Shown in pieces: positions 21,606 to 31,140 of a stretch of 64,000 nucleotides of DNA. Positions within the stretch are counted from its first letter, which is position 1. Each line of letters opens with the position of its first letter. Below the pieces are notes generated by a model that was not told where the DNA came from, did no database searches, and saw nothing but the letters and a program-made list of their open reading frames with translations. The stretch comes from a virus: positions 62,001 to 126,000 of the IMG/VR virus record IMGVR_UViG_3300006033_000016. The stretch is one strand, 5' to 3'. Position numbers and translations under genes: made by a program.

Positions 21606-23897
21606 TCACTCAGTAAGCAAACGACTAACGTGATTCTCCATCTTTACAGTCCACACCTGGTCATAGCGACGAAGAGATGACATGTCGTGGTCATGAGAAG
21701 TTACTAGCACAGTTCCCATATTGAAGTCCCTTAGGACTTCGAAGCATGCCTCTCTTCCCTTCTTATCGAGGTCACGAAACGGTTCGTCACAAATCAGTAG
21801 ATTTGTGGTATTTCTACCCATCTTGGCAAAAGCAAAGATGATCGCCAATCCTACTCGCTTGGCTTGGCCGCCACTTATCAATGTGAGAGGGATAGACCTG
21901 TCCCCTTTGCGAAACATCAGGTCAAATCCGTCAGCATCGTCAGTAACCTCTAACTGTATAGATCCTCCGGGGAACAACTGATTCAGGTACACGGGAAGAA
22001 CGGTGCTTAGTAGTTGGGTGCTGTCCCTTAGAGCAGCCTTCCGAAGGTCGTCCAACGTGATATTCAGATATCGAAGCACACGGGATCTATTTTTCTCAGC
22101 AGAAGAAGAGTTCAGACTTCGAGTGATTTCGCTTTTTTGCTTCTTAAGAGAAGAGACTCTAACAGACATCTCCTTGACTCGAATTAGCTCTGCGTTGGTA
22201 TCTGAAAGGCGCTCAGTCATATCAGCCACAGACGACATAGAGCGCTGAAGCGCGTGCGGATCAAAGAACGTGTCCCCGTGTTTAAGGGACCAGGCATATG
22301 CCTTCTCCAGAAGGAGCAAGGAGGAAGACAGTTCCTCTATACGTGTCTCATAGTGAGAAACCGAGCCAGAGACAGGAGGAATCTCAGACAATTGGTCTAG
22401 CACAGATCTATACTTGGATAAAGAGCTAAGAGAAGTACGCAAGGTGGAACGAAGTTTCCTGAGGTCCGCTATTTCTTTTTGAAGAGTCACCAAATCGTCA
22501 GAAGGGAGGAGGTCTTCCAACTCTATAAGAACTTCCGCACGTTTATTTGCAGCGGCCAATCTATCTTCATAATGAGACAACGCAGTGACTGCGTTATTAC
22601 GCAAAGACGAAAGCTCAGCCAGAGCATCCTGTCTTTCCTTAAGCATGGCAGATTTAGACTGTGCATCGATGGGCCGAAGACAGGCGTAGCACACGTCTTC
22701 AAGAGACTCTAGCTTAGACAGTTCTGACTTTAGGGAAGATGCGGTTCCCTTAAGTTCGGATAACTTTCCTGACCACTTTTCTACTCTAGACGAGAGTACA
22801 GCCACGGATAACTCGTCGGAAGGAATAGACTGAAGTTTTTCCAAAAGCTTGTGCTTTCGCTCCACTTCCGGCAAGATCGACTCTCTAGCCTCTAACTTTG
22901 ATTCCGTAGAATAAAGCTTGGACTCTATATCTCCCATATCTTCTAGTGACAGAGACAGGTCGTCCGTCAAAGAGGAAAGAGCGGACTCCAATTTGTTTCT
23001 CTTTAGAAGATTTTGTAAGTCCTGCCTATGAGAGTCAAGCGAAGATCTCACCGAATCAACCTTAGACTTGAGTGTGGAAGACTCAAGCTTTATTCCATGC
23101 GGTTTCAGCTTTTTCTTCCACTCAGATCTCTCCTCTGCAAATGAACGAGCTAACTCATGCCTTTCCAGCTCAACACGCAGAGATACCAACTGGTCTTGAA
23201 TGTCAGAATGTAGAAGAGAAAGTCTAGCGTATTCTGCCTCCAGATCCTCCTCCGATGACAAGGAATCGAGGTCAGAATTTACGGAATCTAACATAGATTG
23301 AAGCTGGGTCTCGTCAGGAAGAGGAATAGCATTGAGTCTCTTAGTCACCTCTTTCGACATAGCGTCGAGAGTGTCCAAGCCAAAAGACATGCTCAAATAC
23401 TCTTTTTTCTGAGCTGGGGTTCCGTCTATCATCATATGAGTGTACCTTTGACTCAGGTACACTCTACCAAGGTATTCATTCCAGCTGAGACCTATTAGAC
23501 GAGAAATCATCTTCCGAGCTTCTCTTGGGTCATCTGGAGTGACGTTCACCTTATCTCTATAAATTGTCATCCCAGTTCCCTTTTTAGGGTGGGATCGAAA
23601 GTTTTCTATAACGTGAGGAACAGAATCAATATCGAGATCCAATCTAGTTAGGAACCCCTTAGGTCTGTGCATGTTCATCAGACTGGTCTTGGTCACCCTC
23701 CTATCCGTTTTTGTCAGCTTGTCGAAGAGGCTAAGGGCTAACAACTCGAAGAGGGTAGTCTTTCCAGACCCATTAGAGTCTCCTTCATCTAAGTTGCTGC
23801 CTTGGATGAAGACCAGCCCTTGGTTGTCCAAGGGCATGTCCGCGTATTCAAAGCTAAGCGCATTTTTTATCCGAAACCTCTTGAAGTCCGTCTTCAT
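21606..23897 (-). CDS. SbcC/Rad50-like (T4 gp46-type) nuclease ATPase, 763 aa
   Basis: N-terminal Walker A SNGSGKT near residues 41-47, two long coiled-coil arms, a zinc hook CYAC near 403, the ABC signature LISGGQ near 685, and Walker B LLICDEP with a D-loop and switch His (TSHD). This is the ATPase of an SbcC-SbcD/Mre11-Rad50 type complex that trims DNA ends for recombination. The nuclease partner is not in this window. Confidence 0.88.
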   Translation of the reverse strand: MKTDFKRFRIKNALSFEYADMPLDNQGLVFIQGSNLDEGDSNGSGKTTLFELLALSLFDKLTKTDRRVTKTSLMNMHRPKGFLTRLDLDIDSVPHVIENFRSHPKKGTGMTIYRDKVNVTPDDPREARKMISRLIGLSWNEYLGRVYLSQRYTHMMIDGTPAQKKEYLSMSFGLDTLDAMSKEVTKRLNAIPLPDETQLQSMLDSVNSDLDSLSSEEDLEAEYARLSLLHSDIQDQLVSLRVELERHELARSFAEERSEWKKKLKPHGIKLESSTLKSKVDSVRSSLDSHRQDLQNLLKRNKLESALSSLTDDLSLSLEDMGDIESKLYSTESKLEARESILPEVERKHKLLEKLQSIPSDELSVAVLSSRVEKWSGKLSELKGTASSLKSELSKLESLEDVCYACLRPIDAQSKSAMLKERQDALAELSSLRNNAVTALSHYEDRLAAANKRAEVLIELEDLLPSDDLVTLQKEIADLRKLRSTLRTSLSSLSKYRSVLDQLSEIPPVSGSVSHYETRIEELSSSLLLLEKAYAWSLKHGDTFFDPHALQRSMSSVADMTERLSDTNAELIRVKEMSVRVSSLKKQKSEITRSLNSSSAEKNRSRVLRYLNITLDDLRKAALRDSTQLLSTVLPVYLNQLFPGGSIQLEVTDDADGFDLMFRKGDRSIPLTLISGGQAKRVGLAIIFAFAKMGRNTTNLLICDEPFRDLDKKGREACFEVLRDFNMGTVLVTSHDHDMSSLRRYDQVWTVKMENHVSRLLTE

Positions 23898-24244
23898 GTG
23901 AGAGGTCTAGCCTTTCCGTATTTTAAGGAAGGAGTAATTCTCCTGTCTGAGCGACAAGAATAATGACTGCACACCGTAGGCCTTCTATCATAGATTGTGC
24001 ACCCAGTTTCCATAGAATGGTACACACAGTACCCGTGCTCTTTTCTCTTCAGAACTCGCCTACCCGGATTAATTGGGGATTCTTGAGTCTCATAGAGGGG
24101 AGCTTCTTCATCCGTCAAATCTACAATAAGCTGGCAACAGGGGGCACGACAATAACTACAATCTGTGACTGCGTCTGCCGGAGTCTTATATACCGTGGCA
24201 CGGTTGGAAGCTAACGTATCAAATATGGGAAGCCGGATAGGCAT
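23894..24244 (-). CDS. YkgJ-type cysteine-cluster protein, 116 aa
   Basis: CSYCRAPCCQ near residues 30-39, then C-Y-H, CTIYDRRPTVCSHYSC, the layout of the YkgJ family thought to bind zinc or an iron-sulfur cluster. Overlaps both neighbours, the SbcC-like and clamp-loader genes, by a few bases, so it is made with them. Confidence 0.7.
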   Translation of the reverse strand: MPIRLPIFDTLASNRATVYKTPADAVTDCSYCRAPCCQLIVDLTDEEAPLYETQESPINPGRRVLKRKEHGYCVYHSMETGCTIYDRRPTVCSHYSCRSDRRITPSLKYGKARPLT

Positions 24245-25329
24245 TAGCTCTTTACAACCTGATAGGATTTTAGAATGGCGAGATCCAACATGTCCAACGG
24301 ATCCGAAAGATGTCTGGATTTCTGCTGTGCGTCTAGGTGTATCTCAAAAAGAGAGACCAGTTTCTCGGAGGAGACGTGCTTTGAACTAGAGTTCTTCACA
24401 AAGTCAGACAAGGAAGGGTTGTCCACCATTCTGGGCTCTATCTTGTAGATGGTCAACTCCTTCAAAAATTTGATAATCAACCCTAGAAAATGCTCAGGGT
24501 GTTCCACCTTGCGCAAGTACACCATAGGAGTAAGCGATCCGGAAAGCATTTTATCCACGTATTTTGGGACTAAGGCATCAGGAGAAGAACCCAGAATTCC
24601 CTCAGCAATTTCCGGAAGCTGTTCTTTGGCCTCGGCTGCTGTCATATCTGGCGAGGCGGCATACAGCTGTTCAAGGAGATTTAGCGAATCTCGTGCATGA
24701 CCTGATGACAGGTCTGCTATGTAGGAAAGAATCTCTTTTCCGTACGAAATTCCCTCTTGCTTACATACCTTGTTGAGTAGACGAGTAATATCCCTTGGAG
24801 CCAACTCAGCAAGTTTGACCCAAGTAGCCCTGCTACGAATGGTGGGCAAAAGCTTGTATGGATCTGTAGTACAAAGTATAAACACAGTGTGTTTGGGCGG
24901 CTCTTCCAACATCTTAAGAAAGGCTTGAGCAGCAGGTCCTGTCAGCTGATGAAGCTCGTCCAGAATAAACACTCTGGCTTTGTATCGGGGGCTAAAGTTA
25001 GCTTGCGCTAGTATAGTCCTGACATCATCTATTCCACGAGTTTCTGCTGCATTTATCTCTGTAATATCCGGATGCTTATCCAAGCTTAGAAGGCAGGAGT
25101 TGCACTCTCCACAGGGGTCAGCTTTTCCTGCCTTACAGTTTACTGCTTTTGCAAGTATACGTGCAATAGTAGTCTTTCCGACTCCATATGGACCTGACAA
25201 AAGAATAGTGTTTCCAGCTACCTTGGATGACTCCAGAAGACCCTGAAGCTGAGCAACGCCCTTTGGCTGTCCTACTACGTCAGAAAGAGTCCTAGGGCGA
25301 TATTTGTCTACGAAACGAGTGCTCATCAA
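24244..25329 (-). CDS. DnaX-like sliding clamp loader subunit, 361 aa
   Basis: AAA+ protein with a RPRTLSDVVGQ start, Walker A GPYGVGKT at 46-53, zinc-binding Cys group (CGECNSC near 73-79), Walker B VFILDELHQL, and an SRATWVKL sensor region. It matches the gamma/tau subunit of bacterial clamp loaders, short form. It loads the DNA polymerase clamp; no clamp gene is in the window. Confidence 0.88.
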   Translation of the reverse strand: MMSTRFVDKYRPRTLSDVVGQPKGVAQLQGLLESSKVAGNTILLSGPYGVGKTTIARILAKAVNCKAGKADPCGECNSCLLSLDKHPDITEINAAETRGIDDVRTILAQANFSPRYKARVFILDELHQLTGPAAQAFLKMLEEPPKHTVFILCTTDPYKLLPTIRSRATWVKLAELAPRDITRLLNKVCKQEGISYGKEILSYIADLSSGHARDSLNLLEQLYAASPDMTAAEAKEQLPEIAEGILGSSPDALVPKYVDKMLSGSLTPMVYLRKVEHPEHFLGLIIKFLKELTIYKIEPRMVDNPSLSDFVKNSSSKHVSSEKLVSLFEIHLDAQQKSRHLSDPLDMLDLAILKSYQVVKS

Positions 25330-26396
25330 GCTACCTGTGCCTTATAGGTGGTGTAACGAGAAAGAAGATGCTTGCGCACATCTGCCTGCGATAGGTTGAA
25401 GTAGTCGCAGGCTAGCTTTACAAGCTTCTTAGGTTTGGACAAGAGGTCATCAATACTTGTTTCGTGTTCCTTCAGCAGCCAAAGTTCGAATTCATCGTGA
25501 GAGGACCCAGAGAACACAAGATCAATGAGATCTTGAAGCGGAGAGGGAGCATCCTTTTTAAGGGTTTCTATCAATCCCCTGGCTTGAAGCATGTCCTCTG
25601 CAGTGTACCTAATTTTACCAAGGTCCTGAACAGGAAGACCTTCTGTAGAAACAGTAGTCAAAGAATAATCGGCAACAGACTGACTGCATCTTTGCGGTTT
25701 GTCAGTAAGACAAAATATACAAGTTCCGCACCCAGTAGTGATATTCTTTACGCAGGCCCTGGATTCAGACGTGAAATGCTGTATTAGATTTATTGCGTGA
25801 TTCTGAATAGAGGCCTTGGCATAATTCTCGATCAGAGGAATGTTTTTTGTGTGCTCATACGTTCTAACGACTTGAAGTCCCTGGGCCAGTAACTCTCCTC
25901 GTAAATCTGCCAAGTCAAACGACTTATCATTGTCGGCCAAAAATCTAAGTCTGAGGTAGGCTACCTTGCCACAGTATTTATCTAGACGAGAAGTAAGGTC
26001 TGTTAACTCTTTCTTGGTCAAGAAGTCGTAACAGTCTTCCGCAGAGAGAGAAGCAGACAATGAAGTCTTATCTTCGTCTGAAAGGGCCTTCCAGAAAAGA
26101 AGCATAGCATCCAAGTCAGCGTTGTATTTATTTGCTGAGTCTTCGAAAGAGGAGCCAGAGCTAAGAGAGTCACGAACTGCACGCCACACTTTCTTACACT
26201 CGAAAGAAGATTTCAAGAAGTTTCTGACTTCGGTGTAAAATACCGTATAGGAGTCCTTAGGAAGCAACTTTATTCTATTTCTGTACTCCTTATAGGACCC
26301 AAACAGAACAAAGTGTGAAACAGCCCTGAGAGCGATGGCCTTGTCTCTTTTTTCCATAGAGAAAAAGAACGGAAGCAAACTTTGACGAAGCATCAC
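25326..26396 (-). CDS. Divergent sigma-factor-like protein, 356 aa
   Basis: Residues about 150-205 (FDLADLRGELLAQGLQVVRT, then a KASIQNHAINLIQ helix) follow the pattern of sigma-70 region 2, the part that binds the -10 box and RNA polymerase. An unusual cysteine group (CGTCIFC near 225) lies after it. The N-terminal part shares a helical module with the 20379 gene. The end (SQADVRKHLLSRY) may be a helix-turn-helix. If right, this could be the factor that reads the repeated promoter motif. Similarity is weak. Confidence 0.4.
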   Translation of the reverse strand: MMLRQSLLPFFFSMEKRDKAIALRAVSHFVLFGSYKEYRNRIKLLPKDSYTVFYTEVRNFLKSSFECKKVWRAVRDSLSSGSSFEDSANKYNADLDAMLLFWKALSDEDKTSLSASLSAEDCYDFLTKKELTDLTSRLDKYCGKVAYLRLRFLADNDKSFDLADLRGELLAQGLQVVRTYEHTKNIPLIENYAKASIQNHAINLIQHFTSESRACVKNITTGCGTCIFCLTDKPQRCSQSVADYSLTTVSTEGLPVQDLGKIRYTAEDMLQARGLIETLKKDAPSPLQDLIDLVFSGSSHDEFELWLLKEHETSIDDLLSKPKKLVKLACDYFNLSQADVRKHLLSRYTTYKAQVA

Positions 26397-26932
26397 CCCT
26401 CCTTGGCTATCTTGTGAAACTCTGGAGAATACATGTAAGAACCGTGGTTAGTAGTCTTTCGACGACAGAACGAAGTGGGCACAGGAGAATGAAACAAACA
26501 GTGCCCTATATCTGCCTGAAAGAAATCTTTCACAGACGGGGAAACAATGACGTCTGTTACCCTCCAAGAAGAAGACAATCCTGTAACATGCTGGGCAAAC
26601 AAAAAGTGAATCCCCATGGATTCGTACGAATCCCTCAACGACATAGAAGAGTACTTGGAAGAGTCTCCGGACCAAACTCCGAGTAAACGAACTGTTCGAT
26701 CAAAAAACTCAACAGCCCTTTTTTCTTTCTTGGACTTTTCTCCGAGAACAAGTACTACAGGAACAGAATAGGTAGGAGCAGGATCCTTACTTGGTAAGAG
26801 CAAAGATCCGGTGTGACTCTCTGTTAGAGGATGTAAGAATAATCCTTTTCTTACTTTCTTTGCAGAAGAATTCAAGGATTTGAGATCTAGCGTAGTCAGT
26901 ATCAAGATGCCACCAAAAAAGATCGCACCCAA
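26393..26932 (-). CDS. Hypothetical protein, 179 aa
   Basis: Overlaps the end of the MoxR gene by 31 nt and the sigma-like gene by 4 nt. The middle reads like an alpha/beta fold (YSVPVVLVLGEKSKK). The real start may be downstream. No family recognised. Confidence 0.45.
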   Translation of the reverse strand: MGAIFFGGILILTTLDLKSLNSSAKKVRKGLFLHPLTESHTGSLLLPSKDPAPTYSVPVVLVLGEKSKKEKRAVEFFDRTVRLLGVWSGDSSKYSSMSLRDSYESMGIHFLFAQHVTGLSSSWRVTDVIVSPSVKDFFQADIGHCLFHSPVPTSFCRRKTTNHGSYMYSPEFHKIAKEG

Positions 26933-28113
26933 GAAAAAAGCTCACTGCGTCCTGCTGTAAGCGGAATTTCTGGAAGTGAATCTTTCTCCAAGTAACACAA
27001 TCTGAGTAATGCGTCCAGCACAATAGAGCAGTAACCATCCTCATCCAAAACAGAAGAGGACAAAAGGTCAGTAGCGCCAATAAGAAACTCTCGGAGCACC
27101 TTAGGTTCGTGCACAGAAGGTATCTGAGCTTTTACAGTGCTTATCCAAGCAGGCCTGTCGTTGACATCAGCACGTAGAAGATCCAGCAGACCCAAGGTAG
27201 TCACAAGCTTGTCCTGCAGCCTGAAACCAGAGACGACTCGTGTAAGTTGAATAGACACTGTCTTAGGATCTATGTGTGACTTGCACATGCCAGTAATTTC
27301 TGGAATCAAGGAAGACAATATAGATACCCTAGAACTATCCTTCATAGGGTAGCCTAGTGACGCAAGAGCTTCACTAGCAGAAAGCAAGTCAACCATGTAC
27401 CTGGCCTGTCTTGGGGTGACATGAAGCTTAATTTCTGTACGTAGTATGCTAACAACTTTTGTGACCAGCTCTCTCAAAGGTGTGGACTCTTCTGGTGACC
27501 TCAGGCGTACCCGCGCGGAATCCAGCAGTTCCCTAAATTCCTGCAGAGAAGAATGGGGCGCTCTTTCCACCAAGGAAGAGGGAAGGGAGAGGACGCGAAG
27601 TAGCTCCGAATCAGACAGGAAGGAAGGAAGAGATATCACTGAGAATCTAGAAACCACCGCAGGATCTAGGTAAACGGTGTCATACCCAGACCCTGGTGGA
27701 TTAGCGGCGGCAAAAACTAATTGAAGGGGGGTCTGCCTGCCCATGACCTTTCTTGTCCGTACTATTTCCATTACTTTGGAAGACACAAATGGATTAGCTC
27801 GGTTTATCTCGTCGAAAAGAACGCTGTCCGCATTCCAGATAGATATAGGGGTTGGAACGTAACCTATCTCTATTCCCTCCTTCATTGAATAAGGATTTGG
27901 ATACCCCAACAAGTCTTCAGTCTGGATAAGACGAGTGTCGTAAGGCTGGAAACGAGCCGAAGACCCTAGGGCTGCGTAGGTAAGTATCTCCGCTCCCTCT
28001 GTTTTGTTGTGTCCGTGAGTGCCAACGAATAGTATAGGAAACCGAGCCACGAGACAAGATAGTACCACGGGCTCGATGTCTCCCCACCCAACGATACCTA
28101 TTGTTTCAAGCAT
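26902..28113 (-). CDS. MoxR-type AAA+ ATPase, 403 aa
   Basis: Walker A region GTHGHNKT near 32-39 (Asn in place of the usual second Gly), Walker B SVLFDEINRA near 97-106, sensor 1 FAAANPPG and an arginine-bearing DPAVVSRF segment, all in MoxR order. MoxR ATPases work with vWA proteins to remodel or insert metal in target proteins. The vWA partner gene lies directly upstream and overlaps by 8 nt. Confidence 0.8.
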   Translation of the reverse strand: MLETIGIVGWGDIEPVVLSCLVARFPILFVGTHGHNKTEGAEILTYAALGSSARFQPYDTRLIQTEDLLGYPNPYSMKEGIEIGYVPTPISIWNADSVLFDEINRANPFVSSKVMEIVRTRKVMGRQTPLQLVFAAANPPGSGYDTVYLDPAVVSRFSVISLPSFLSDSELLRVLSLPSSLVERAPHSSLQEFRELLDSARVRLRSPEESTPLRELVTKVVSILRTEIKLHVTPRQARYMVDLLSASEALASLGYPMKDSSRVSILSSLIPEITGMCKSHIDPKTVSIQLTRVVSGFRLQDKLVTTLGLLDLLRADVNDRPAWISTVKAQIPSVHEPKVLREFLIGATDLLSSSVLDEDGYCSIVLDALLRLCYLEKDSLPEIPLTAGRSELFSWVRSFLVAS

Positions 28114-29566
28114 ATCGAGCCGGAAGTGTGAGAGTGAAGGTAGCCATAGAGTTGAACCCGCACTTTTTAGATGAATCCTGAGTCTGTAGCAGGTATAAAG
28201 AACGAAGTGATTGCTTTAACTCTTTCCTAAGATCTGGAGAAATGCTATCGGTGTTGTCTGTAACTACTATCACATCATGGTATCCGTTATCCAGAATATG
28301 ACGTGCCACTGAGTCATAGCACGTTCCGCCTGTAGTTCGTATGAAGGTGTCGGAGGGATCCACAGATACTACCTCTGTGGAGAACTGAAAGTGCTCATCA
28401 ACGTAATCTGAGAGGTACCTGTGTACAAAAAAGACTACAGGGAAGACATCTGACATAGACCCGGATACGTCAAAGTAAAGCTTAAGCTTCCTCTGTACCA
28501 TGGGCAGTTCTACTGTCCAACTCAGGGGGTCCACGTCGGCAGCTAGGTAGAATACGTCCCGTCGATGAAGAGCTTGCAGTGATCCAGTCTTGCCTATGAG
28601 CACAGGATCTTGGCCAAAAGTAGATATGATGTCACTGGCCAAGTTGGAGGACACCACATCCTCCAATTTCTGCAAAAAATCCAAAGACTGAAGCAAGTCG
28701 AGGCAGTCAGAAGGGACAGTATCAGGAGTAAAGGAGCGAAGAATTCTCTCAAGGGCAGGATCGATGTCTCCTGGATACCTGAGGGTCTGAGGAAATGAGT
28801 CTTTTCCCGAGTCCTTGGCGTACTTAGCGGCGAGAGGGGTACTGTTCTTATTTGAGGAGGAAGAGGTACCTGCTAGATCGTCCAGTATGTCTCTGAGTTT
28901 TCCATCCTGGGGAGGAGAACTCCTCTCCAAAGCCAGGCCGATTTGCATCCATGAGGTGTATGGTATGCAAAGAGACAGAGGAGATTCACTACGGTGCGTT
29001 CGAGTCAACAAAGAGAATAGAGACGCAGGAAGAGAAAACCTTAGCCAGTCGATGTTTTTAGAGTACCATAAGGGAAAGTTCTGAAGCTGAAGGTCTCTAT
29101 ACCTAGTAGTAGATTTTTGATACAACCTTTTGCACAGGTCTGACTCTATCATAGTAGCCACGGAATCGTTTATGTACTGGTCCTCCCACATGTTACCGAA
29201 GTCAAAAGAGGAAAAGGACTCAATCCAGGATCCGTGTACCAATTCTATAAGAACGTGGCCTCGCTCATGCAATAAGACAAAGAACAAATCTGTCAGGTCC
29301 TGCAGGCTAAGAAAGAAATCTACGCCCAGAACCATTGTACCCGTATCCACTTCCATGTGAGCGGTCTGAACCTGAGAATCAAACTCTAAGTTTCTAACAA
29401 AGCTCAGGGAATGATGCAAAGGAGAATTGGATTTGGATATGCTAGACCAATGGAAAAGGGAGTCGGTAGAATACAGCAGTGACAAAAGCGCCTGTGACGC
29501 TTCCTCCAATTCGCCTCTCTCTAGATGAGTACGGATTTCCTTCACAGAACACCTTGTGGATAGCAC
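28106..29566 (-). CDS. vWA protein with N-terminal metallopeptidase-like motif, 486 aa
   Basis: LLHERGHVLIELVHG near residues 98-112 is an HExxH zinc motif. The C-terminal 150 residues are a vWA domain with FDVSGSM and the TGGT segment of a MIDAS site. This two-part build matches the COG3864 (DUF2201) family, which sits beside MoxR ATPases in bacteria. Here the two genes overlap, so they are likely a chaperone-like pair. Start is a GTG that shares its G with the stop of the upstream gene. Confidence 0.75.
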   Translation of the reverse strand: MLSTRCSVKEIRTHLERGELEEASQALLSLLYSTDSLFHWSSISKSNSPLHHSLSFVRNLEFDSQVQTAHMEVDTGTMVLGVDFFLSLQDLTDLFFVLLHERGHVLIELVHGSWIESFSSFDFGNMWEDQYINDSVATMIESDLCKRLYQKSTTRYRDLQLQNFPLWYSKNIDWLRFSLPASLFSLLTRTHRSESPLSLCIPYTSWMQIGLALERSSPPQDGKLRDILDDLAGTSSSSNKNSTPLAAKYAKDSGKDSFPQTLRYPGDIDPALERILRSFTPDTVPSDCLDLLQSLDFLQKLEDVVSSNLASDIISTFGQDPVLIGKTGSLQALHRRDVFYLAADVDPLSWTVELPMVQRKLKLYFDVSGSMSDVFPVVFFVHRYLSDYVDEHFQFSTEVVSVDPSDTFIRTTGGTCYDSVARHILDNGYHDVIVVTDNTDSISPDLRKELKQSLRSLYLLQTQDSSKKCGFNSMATFTLTLPARYA

Positions 29567-29580
29567 TATGTACAGGGTTC
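29561..29580 (-). promoter_or_regulatory. Possible promoter motif before the vWA/MoxR pair
   Basis: GAACCCTGTACATAGTGCTA matches the repeated motif but lies inside the end of one gene and over the start of the next. It could be chance. Confidence 0.3.
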
Positions 29581-30093
29581 GGGCAAAATCCTTTCAAACA
29601 TGGAAGATATTCCAATAACGTTTGATTCATACGAAGAGAGCAATATGTCCCTGTCTATGGGATCCATACCATCTATATCAGAAATCTCATGATAAGAAGC
29701 TTCTTCTACCCATCCAGGTTCCTGTACCCGCATCAGAGAGCGCAAAGAGCTGGAATTAGCTTTCTGTAGCTCCACTACCAAAAAAGAGGTGTCAGGAGAC
29801 GAAAGAGAAGTTACCTCGGCCAGCAGAATGGCCAAGTCCGCAGAAATTAATCTGGCTTCGTATCTAGACGCCTCAATAAAAGAAGACGTAGTAGAGTAAG
29901 ACCACCCAAATAAAAAAGATCCCTCAGAGGGGCTTACCACTAAAGTCGAGGGAGGAAAAGACATTCTCTTGTCTCTTCTGTAAGACCACAAGAGAGATCT
30001 TAACTTGGACTCTATGTAAGGGAAGAAGTCCTCTTTGTTAGTAAACTTGTGTATGTTTTTGAAGGGAGAGCTGTTTAGGGAGAAGCGCATCAA
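29566..30093 (-). CDS. Hypothetical protein, 175 aa
   Basis: Overlaps the vWA gene at its stop and the 103-aa gene at its start by 4 nt. Ser-rich, mixed alpha/beta. It may belong with the MoxR/vWA pair by position. No motif seen. Confidence 0.45.
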   Translation of the reverse strand: MMRFSLNSSPFKNIHKFTNKEDFFPYIESKLRSLLWSYRRDKRMSFPPSTLVVSPSEGSFLFGWSYSTTSSFIEASRYEARLISADLAILLAEVTSLSSPDTSFLVVELQKANSSSLRSLMRVQEPGWVEEASYHEISDIDGMDPIDRDILLSSYESNVIGISSMFERILPEPCT

Positions 30094-30401
30094 CGAATCT
30101 TTACCATACGAAACAGCTTTCCTTCTGTCAACTTCCTAGTAAGCTTTTTGCTTACCTCGTTCGGCCACACAAAGTTATCCCCATACCCCTGGTTCCTGGC
30201 GTGGACGGTGTAGCTCAAAGACTGAAACCTCTTTAGGTCACGGTTCCACACGATAGACGACACGGCGTTTCCGTTGAGGTACGTCCTAAAGTGATTATTT
30301 CCCTTTTCGTCGTCACCAAGGTACACCGTAGCGTAGTGTCGCTGATCTATTGTGGCTTGCACTGCCACAATATTTAGAGTAAGTCGCCTAAAATCAGCCA
30401 T
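30090..30401 (-). CDS. Hypothetical protein, 103 aa
   Basis: Small, basic, beta-rich protein. First gene of the 30401-28106 group, with an AT-rich leader upstream. No family recognised. Confidence 0.45.
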   Translation of the reverse strand: MADFRRLTLNIVAVQATIDQRHYATVYLGDDEKGNNHFRTYLNGNAVSSIVWNRDLKRFQSLSYTVHARNQGYGDNFVWPNEVSKKLTRKLTEGKLFRMVKIR

Positions 30402-30435
30402 GGATCACCACAAATAATAACAAATGACAACTAAT

Positions 30436-30900
30436 CTACCGTCGAAGGTGAGATAACACTACGCGAGAAACGTACTCTGAAATGCTGAGTCTCTTTCCGT
30501 TAACCTTGTAATCATGTACCCTTGTCTTCAATTTATGGTACTCTGCCTTTGGAATCAGTACTTCTACCATTACGTGGTCTTTTCCCGACCCATATTCTTT
30601 AGCAGTCTGGGATGAAGACATTTCTTCTTGCACTACTTCCATAAGTCTGCTTCTTTGCGCAGGAGAAGAGTAGGAAGAGTGAACTAAGTCGGAGGCGGGT
30701 CCTACCTTTCCAGCCTGCATTAGCTGAGATACTCTGTGTACCAGCTGATGAGCGTTGGCGCATAGCCAGACCAGGTTATCGTTTTCGTCCCCACCACCTG
30801 CGTGACGCGGCCTTTTATGATGCACATGACAGGTAGCTCGCGGGTAGTACTTACCCTCTATGTAGCAGATTACTATCTGATTTGGGTCCGTCACCGTCAC
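30436..30900 (-). CDS. HNH endonuclease, 154 aa
   Basis: CHVHHKRPRHAGG, NLVWLCANAHQLVH: an HNH core near residues 24-58 of a different type from those in the tRNA array. The C-terminal 50 residues look like a ribbon-helix-helix or small DNA-binding unit. GTG start overlaps the stop of the upstream gene. Confidence 0.8.
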   Translation of the reverse strand: MTVTDPNQIVICYIEGKYYPRATCHVHHKRPRHAGGGDENDNLVWLCANAHQLVHRVSQLMQAGKVGPASDLVHSSYSSPAQRSRLMEVVQEEMSSSQTAKEYGSGKDHVMVEVLIPKAEYHKLKTRVHDYKVNGKRLSISEYVSRVVLSHLRR

Positions 30901-31127
30901 TCAAGAATCTTCAAATGTCCTTTGTTGAACATTTCTTTTAAGTTAGGAGACTTTCTCAACTGCGCTATGGTAGCAAATTGCAGAAGATCAACAGTGGATC
31001 CTGGACGAATAACATGATATTGCATTTGATTTCGTTCGTTCTTCCAGTAGACCAAGACCTCAGCAGTAGATCTATTGAATACTGTACAGGACCCTCCTGC
31101 CAGAGATTTGAGTAATTTTGCAGACAT
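30897..31127 (-). CDS. Small protein, 76 aa, after the tape measure gene
   Basis: Directly downstream of the tape-measure-like gene by 13 nt, a place where small tail proteins are common. Beta-rich middle (YWKNERNQMQYHVIRPG). Function not known. Confidence 0.45.
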   Translation of the reverse strand: MSAKLLKSLAGGSCTVFNRSTAEVLVYWKNERNQMQYHVIRPGSTVDLLQFATIAQLRKSPNLKEMFNKGHLKILE

Positions 31128-31140
31128 CTAATACCTCTTT

